64,000 bases of DNA from positions 434,001 through 498,000 of the forward strand of contig NZ_KQ948550.1 in assembly GCF_001514125.1 (NCBI RefSeq), given 5' to 3'. This document shows positions 60,928-64,000 of the stretch, in pieces; position 1 is the first letter of the stretch, and each line of letters starts with the position of its first letter. The position numbers and the translations under genes are program-made. The notes under the pieces were generated by a model, which was given only the letters and a program-made list of their open reading frames with translations, did not search any database and was not told where the DNA came from. This DNA is from Streptomyces longwoodensis (GTDB lineage Bacteria; Actinomycetota; Actinomycetes; Streptomycetales; Streptomycetaceae).

Positions 60928-61854
60928 TCAGCGCATGTGCCGCGGCTGAGCCGGCGGGAGGGCCCGCGGGGGAAGGGAGGGCGCACGAGCCGCGGTGGAA
61001 GGGAGCCGCGGTGCCGGCACGAGCGGGGTGAGTGCCCGCATCCGGTCCTCGGCCACGTGCAACTCCTCTCCGAGATTGCGGATCTCGGCGGCGGCATCGG
61101 CGAGGTCGTAGGACAGGTCGAAGCCGTCGTCCTCCACTGCCTCCTTGGCCTTCTCCCCGGCTGCTTCGAAGAACTCGCCGAGCCGTTCGAGCAAGCCGTT
61201 GATCGGATCCAGGATCTGGTGGAGCAGGGCAGCCGCATCCGCATGCGACTCGGCTCCGTTGAGCCGGTCGGTCAAGGCGAGGATTGCGTCGCCGTAGACG
61301 TAGTTGCGAGCGTGGTCTGCTGTGTCGGGGACCGGGACCTGGCGCGGGTGGGGTGTCGACTGAGCTGGGTGCACAGGTGAGCCTTCGTGGGGCACGACGG
61401 GATGCGGCAGCAGCCCGAGCTGGGTAAGGCGATGGTCGATCGCCTCGATCAGGGGCCGGGCGCGGCTGCCGTGGTGGGCTTCGGGCCGCTGCGGAGCACC
61501 GGGGTCGCCGGAGGGAGCCGAGTCGTAGAGGACCTCGAACAGCGCCTGGTCGTCGGGGTGCTCACGGGTCGCGATCCAGCCCTCCGGGTTTCCCGGCAGG
61601 CGCTCGGAGGGGGGTTCCTGCGGTGGGCTGATGATCAGGTAACTGTCGTCGGGGAGCGACACACGCACGATGTAGGCGCTGAGGCCGAACTCGATTTCGC
61701 ACTCCAGCCCACGCTCTCGCAGGGGCGTGGTGATGTGCGCGTGACGGCGCCACAGCTCCTGCCACCACGAGGTGTCCACGTTGCGGTGGTTCGGAAGCGG
61801 CGCGAGCCGAGCTGCGCGGTGGGCGTCTGGAGTGCTCTGCTCGTCAGCGGCCAC
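60928..61854 (-). CDS. Hypothetical protein with a C-terminal coiled coil (308 aa)
   Basis: No family was recognised. The N-terminal part has a WWQELWRRHAHITTPL helix and ECEIEFGLSAYIVRVSLPD beta strands. The C-terminal 130 residues are helical, with acidic heptads (LLERLGEFFEAAGEKAKEA, AAAEIRNLGEELHVAEDRM). The start is GTG 61854, overlapping the previous small gene. It may act as a structural adaptor, but that is speculative. Confidence 0.68.
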   Translation of the reverse strand: MAADEQSTPDAHRAARLAPLPNHRNVDTSWWQELWRRHAHITTPLRERGLECEIEFGLSAYIVRVSLPDDSYLIISPPQEPPSERLPGNPEGWIATREHPDDQALFEVLYDSAPSGDPGAPQRPEAHHGSRARPLIEAIDHRLTQLGLLPHPVVPHEGSPVHPAQSTPHPRQVPVPDTADHARNYVYGDAILALTDRLNGAESHADAAALLHQILDPINGLLERLGEFFEAAGEKAKEAVEDDGFDLSYDLADAAAEIRNLGEELHVAEDRMRALTPLVPAPRLPSTAARAPSLPPRALPPAQPRHMR

Positions 61855-62089
61855 GGCTCCTCCTGCGGGAGGCTGGCGATCGGTGCGAGGGAGGTAGCCG
61901 GCGAGCGGGGTCGGCTTCCGGCTTCGATGCCGGACTGAAGTCGAGTTCGTACTCGTCGTAGGTGGCGATCAGGCCGTGTTCCATCTGGGCTTCGCGGTCG
62001 GCGATCTGTGCCATGAGGTCGTCGTGCTCGGCTTGGCACTGCTGGTATTCGGCCCAGTCGGCGTCGCTGAAGTGGGCGGGGCGGTTCAG
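61844..62089 (-). CDS. Small helical protein, CTG start likely (81 aa)
   Basis: The text NRPAHFSDADWAEYQQ followed by LMAQIADREAQMEHG and TYDEYELDFSP is coherent, with a basic tail. GAGGAG stands just before CTG at 62089, and no standard start is available in frame upstream; a downstream ATG would cut off a third. The family is unknown. It overlaps the downstream gene. Confidence 0.55.
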   Translation of the reverse strand: MNRPAHFSDADWAEYQQCQAEHDDLMAQIADREAQMEHGLIATYDEYELDFSPASKPEADPARRLPPSHRSPASRRRSRGR

Positions 62090-62232
62090 GGGACTCCTCG
62101 TGAGGGGCGGCCAGGGTTAACGGTGGAGACCGCTCGGTCTAGGCAGCGGTGGTGCCACGGTGCTCTCGCGATGGGAGTGCGCGGGGAAGCAGCGGTGGAA
62201 GTCGAGGTGGCGGGTGGCTGACCCCTCGGCGG

Positions 62233-62775
62233 TCAGCGCCGTGGCCCTGCGGGGCCGGGCTGCGGGCCGGGCGGGGCCGGGGGCGGTCCGGGCGCAGTGC
62301 GGGTTTGCTTCAGGAGCGCGTCGAGGTCCGGGGCCGGGTCGTAGTGCGCGCGAAGGATCTTGAGATCCGCTTCGGTGGCCATGGCCAGTCCGGAGGCAAT
62401 ACTGCTGGCGGCGCCGCGCAGTAGCCAGGGCGGTGACTCGGGTTCGGCTCCCCGGTTTTGGCCCCGCCACTTCGCCGTGGTGCCCAGGTGATCGATGACC
62501 TCGCCGAGGAACGGGGCGACGGCGTCCAGCAGGGCATTGAGTACGGTGCTGAACTCGGCCGGCGTCTCGGCTGCGTCCAGAGCCGCGCGGTAGGGGCTCA
62601 GGTCCGGGGCGGGGAAGGGCTCGTGCGGCAGGGGGTGCCGGGTCCGGAAGGCGGCGGCATCGCGATCGGCCCAGCGGTGCAGGTCGCCTCGGGTGGCGGA
62701 GCGGGTGTGGTAGGCGTGGATCTGGTCGGAGGTGCGGCCGACGCTGTCGTAAAGCTCGAAGTCGGGGTTTTGCAG
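62233..62775 (-). CDS. Hypothetical protein, CTG start likely (180 aa)
   Basis: The frame QNPDFELYDSVGRTSDQIHA, HRWADRDAAAFR, NALLDAVAPFLGEVIDHLG and KILRAHYDPAPDLDALL is clearly coding, with a proline-rich end. GGAG lies five bases before CTG at 62775; the frame is closed by a stop shortly upstream, so this is the only sensible beginning. The family is unknown. Confidence 0.6.
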   Translation of the reverse strand: MQNPDFELYDSVGRTSDQIHAYHTRSATRGDLHRWADRDAAAFRTRHPLPHEPFPAPDLSPYRAALDAAETPAEFSTVLNALLDAVAPFLGEVIDHLGTTAKWRGQNRGAEPESPPWLLRGAASSIASGLAMATEADLKILRAHYDPAPDLDALLKQTRTAPGPPPAPPGPQPGPAGPRR

Positions 62776-62799
62776 GGGTGCTCCAAGTCTCGTGTGTCA

Positions 62800-63336
62800 C
62801 AGGTGCCGTCGGATGGGGGCTGTTGTACCTGACGGAACTGCATGGGAAGTGAGAATCCGTCAGTCGGAGTGAACTCGGCCCTGTCTGTAGGGCCGTCAGT
62901 TCGGCGGCGGCGTGCTGGCGATGGGGTGGCTGCCTAGCAGAGAAGCGTTGGTCTTGAACTGGTTCCGTGGCTTCGATCTGCGCGTCCGTGACGGGCGCGA
63001 AGAAATGATGGTGGGAGCTGATCTGGTCCATGGCCTTGGCCAGGTAGTGGTGGGCGAGCCCCAGAGGCGCGGCACACTGGCGAATAGCCGTCGCGTGCAT
63101 GTCGCGGTCGCTGCCCTTGCCGTTGAAACTGGTGACCAGGTCATCGGCGATGCAGTTCAATTCCCAGGTGATCTGCGCGAGCGCCGCATCGATCGCGTCG
63201 CTGATGGCCTCGCCTGTCCTCCGGCGACGGACTGCGGAAGTTGGTCTGCGAACCTTTCGAGGCTCCGCGCCGCTGCCCGGAGGTAGCCGGGGTTGGTTCT
63301 ACGGATGTCATGGGGGTAGGTGGAGGTGTCGTACAT
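62800..63336 (-). pseudogene. Helical element gene broken by a frameshift
   Basis: ATG 63336 (after AGGACAGGG) gives MYDTSTYPHDIRRTNPGYL and SLERFADQLPQSVAGG. One frame further, from about 63215, EAISDAIDAALAQITWEL, ADDLVTSFNGKG and LAKAMDQISSHHHFF continue without a clean stop before the next gene. It looks like a WXG100-sized helical protein with a lesion in the middle and perhaps another near its end. Confidence 0.6.
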
Positions 63337-63399
63337 CCCTGTCCTGTATGTATCCCTGAGCCGGTCGGGATCGGCCTATTTGCGCGAAATGTCATGTTT

Positions 63400-64000
63400 T
63401 CAATGCATCCGGGCGTCGGTGTCGAAGAGCGCCAGCTCGTACGCGTGCAGGAGGTGCTGCACGATGAAAGATCGTCCGGCGACTTTCCACAGGCCACGCC
63501 CTCGGTTGAGGTGGGCGATGGCGTCCATTTCGACGGAGGTCAGGCCGAGCAAAGAGGCCGCGGCGTGGAGTTGGTCGGTCTCCTGGCGGTAGATGATGCG
63601 GGTGGAGCAGTCGGCGAGGAGTCCTTCGGCCAGGGCCCGACCCTGTGATCCGGCGTCGCCGGCGGTGAGCAGGTCAGACAGCCGGTGGATCACCATGAGG
63701 TTGGCGATGCCGAGGCCGCGGCTGAGCTTCCACTGAGCCTGCATGCGCTGGAGCAGTCCGACGTGTCGCATCAGGCGCCATGCCTCGTCGTACACGATCC
63801 AGCGACGGCCGCCGTTGGGGTCGGAGAGGGCGGACTCCATCCAGGCGGAGGCGCAGGTCATCGCCAGGACGAGGGCGGTGTCGTCGCCGGAGCCGCCGAG
63901 GCGGGACAGGTCGATGGTGAGCATCGGCGCGTTCGGATCGAAGGCGACGGTGGAAGGGGCGTCGAACATGCCGGCCAGGTCGCCGTGGACGAGGCGCCGC
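63400..64000 (-). CDS. VirB4/TraE-like type IV secretion ATPase, C-terminal part
   Basis: The gene enters from the right edge. It shows the end of the FtsK/HerA-like ATPase of conjugation systems: LTIDLSRLGG (strand before Walker B), Walker B RRWIVYDEAWRLM, then WKLSRGLGIANLMVIHRLSD and STRIIYRQETDQLH (arginine-finger region). VirB4 proteins power pilus-like channel assembly. Walker A is outside the window. With the coupling protein at 42.5-44.3 kb it defines a type IV secretion element. Confidence 0.88.
   Translation of the reverse strand, partial: RRLVHGDLAGMFDAPSTVAFDPNAPMLTIDLSRLGGSGDDTALVLAMTCASAWMESALSDPNGGRRWIVYDEAWRLMRHVGLLQRMQAQWKLSRGLGIANLMVIHRLSDLLTAGDAGSQGRALAEGLLADCSTRIIYRQETDQLHAAASLLGLTSVEMDAIAHLNRGRGLWKVAGRSFIVQHLLHAYELALFDTDARMH

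Noticed and set aside
1..64000. CRISPR arrays
   Set aside because: No regularly spaced repeats of 24-37 bases were seen; repeated sequences found are isolated regulatory or octamer elements.
1..64000. tRNA gene as integration site
   Set aside because: No cloverleaf or CCA-proximal TTCGA pattern was recognised; a dedicated scan could not be run by eye with certainty.

Overview
The window is high-GC DNA with frequent GTG starts, GGAG-type ribosome binding sites and ATGA/GTGA gene overlaps. Several of its protein families (SPDY/DUF317, DrmABC-type DISARM, IS110 transposases) are common in actinomycetes. It is most likely from a Streptomyces or close relative. I read it as a chromosomal or plasmid region in which a very dense defence island sits next to, or inside, an integrative conjugative element.

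Layout. 1-1.7 kb: end of a sensor kinase gene and a DUF347 membrane protein, ordinary flank. 1.7-4.3 kb: an IS110-family insertion, a perfect 42-nt palindrome and otherwise gene-poor DNA. 4.3-13.7 kb: an Argonaute-centred cluster. A long prokaryotic Argonaute whose PIWI active site looks dead is translationally coupled to a PD-(D/E)XK nuclease. Divergent from it is a 974-residue protein whose order I read as RNase III-like, dsRBD, RNase III-like, dsRBD, with both RNase III active sites eroded. A second PD-(D/E)XK protein and a GIY-YIG protein follow. 13.7-17.4 kb: scar tissue (ABC transporter remnant), a small excisionase-like protein, a NucS-like/DUF5655 protein and repeated regulatory elements.

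17.4-31.3 kb: a complete class 1 DISARM operon (drmD, drmMI, drmA, drmB, drmC, transcribed leftwards). 31.6-39.5 kb: a complete Wadjet operon (jetA, jetB, jetC, jetD), also leftwards. Its promoter end abuts a gene cut off in mid-frame, which marks the island edge.

39.5-64 kb: a long leftward run of conjugation-element genes. It holds a VirB4-like ATPase at the right edge, a VirD4/TraG coupling protein, an orphan cytosine-5 DNA methyltransferase, a tandem DnaB N-domain protein, three DUF317/SPDY proteins, a relaxase-like protein without its metal site, a lipoprotein, a family-2 glycosyltransferase and many members of one short repeated-module family. A second IS110-family element interrupts it at 48.85-50.37 kb.

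The defence half is intact, with reading frames of 1,000-1,500 codons. The conjugation half carries repeated single-base frameshifts and at least five genes whose ribosome binding site is followed by a near-cognate codon instead of ATG/GTG/TTG. Three copies of an identical 21-bp palindrome sit at fixed distance from a TATGTT box at 15.5, 17.0 and 53.8 kb and link the two halves. The strongest candidate for something undescribed is the Argonaute/nuclease pair beside the Dicer-like tandem RNase III-dsRBD protein.
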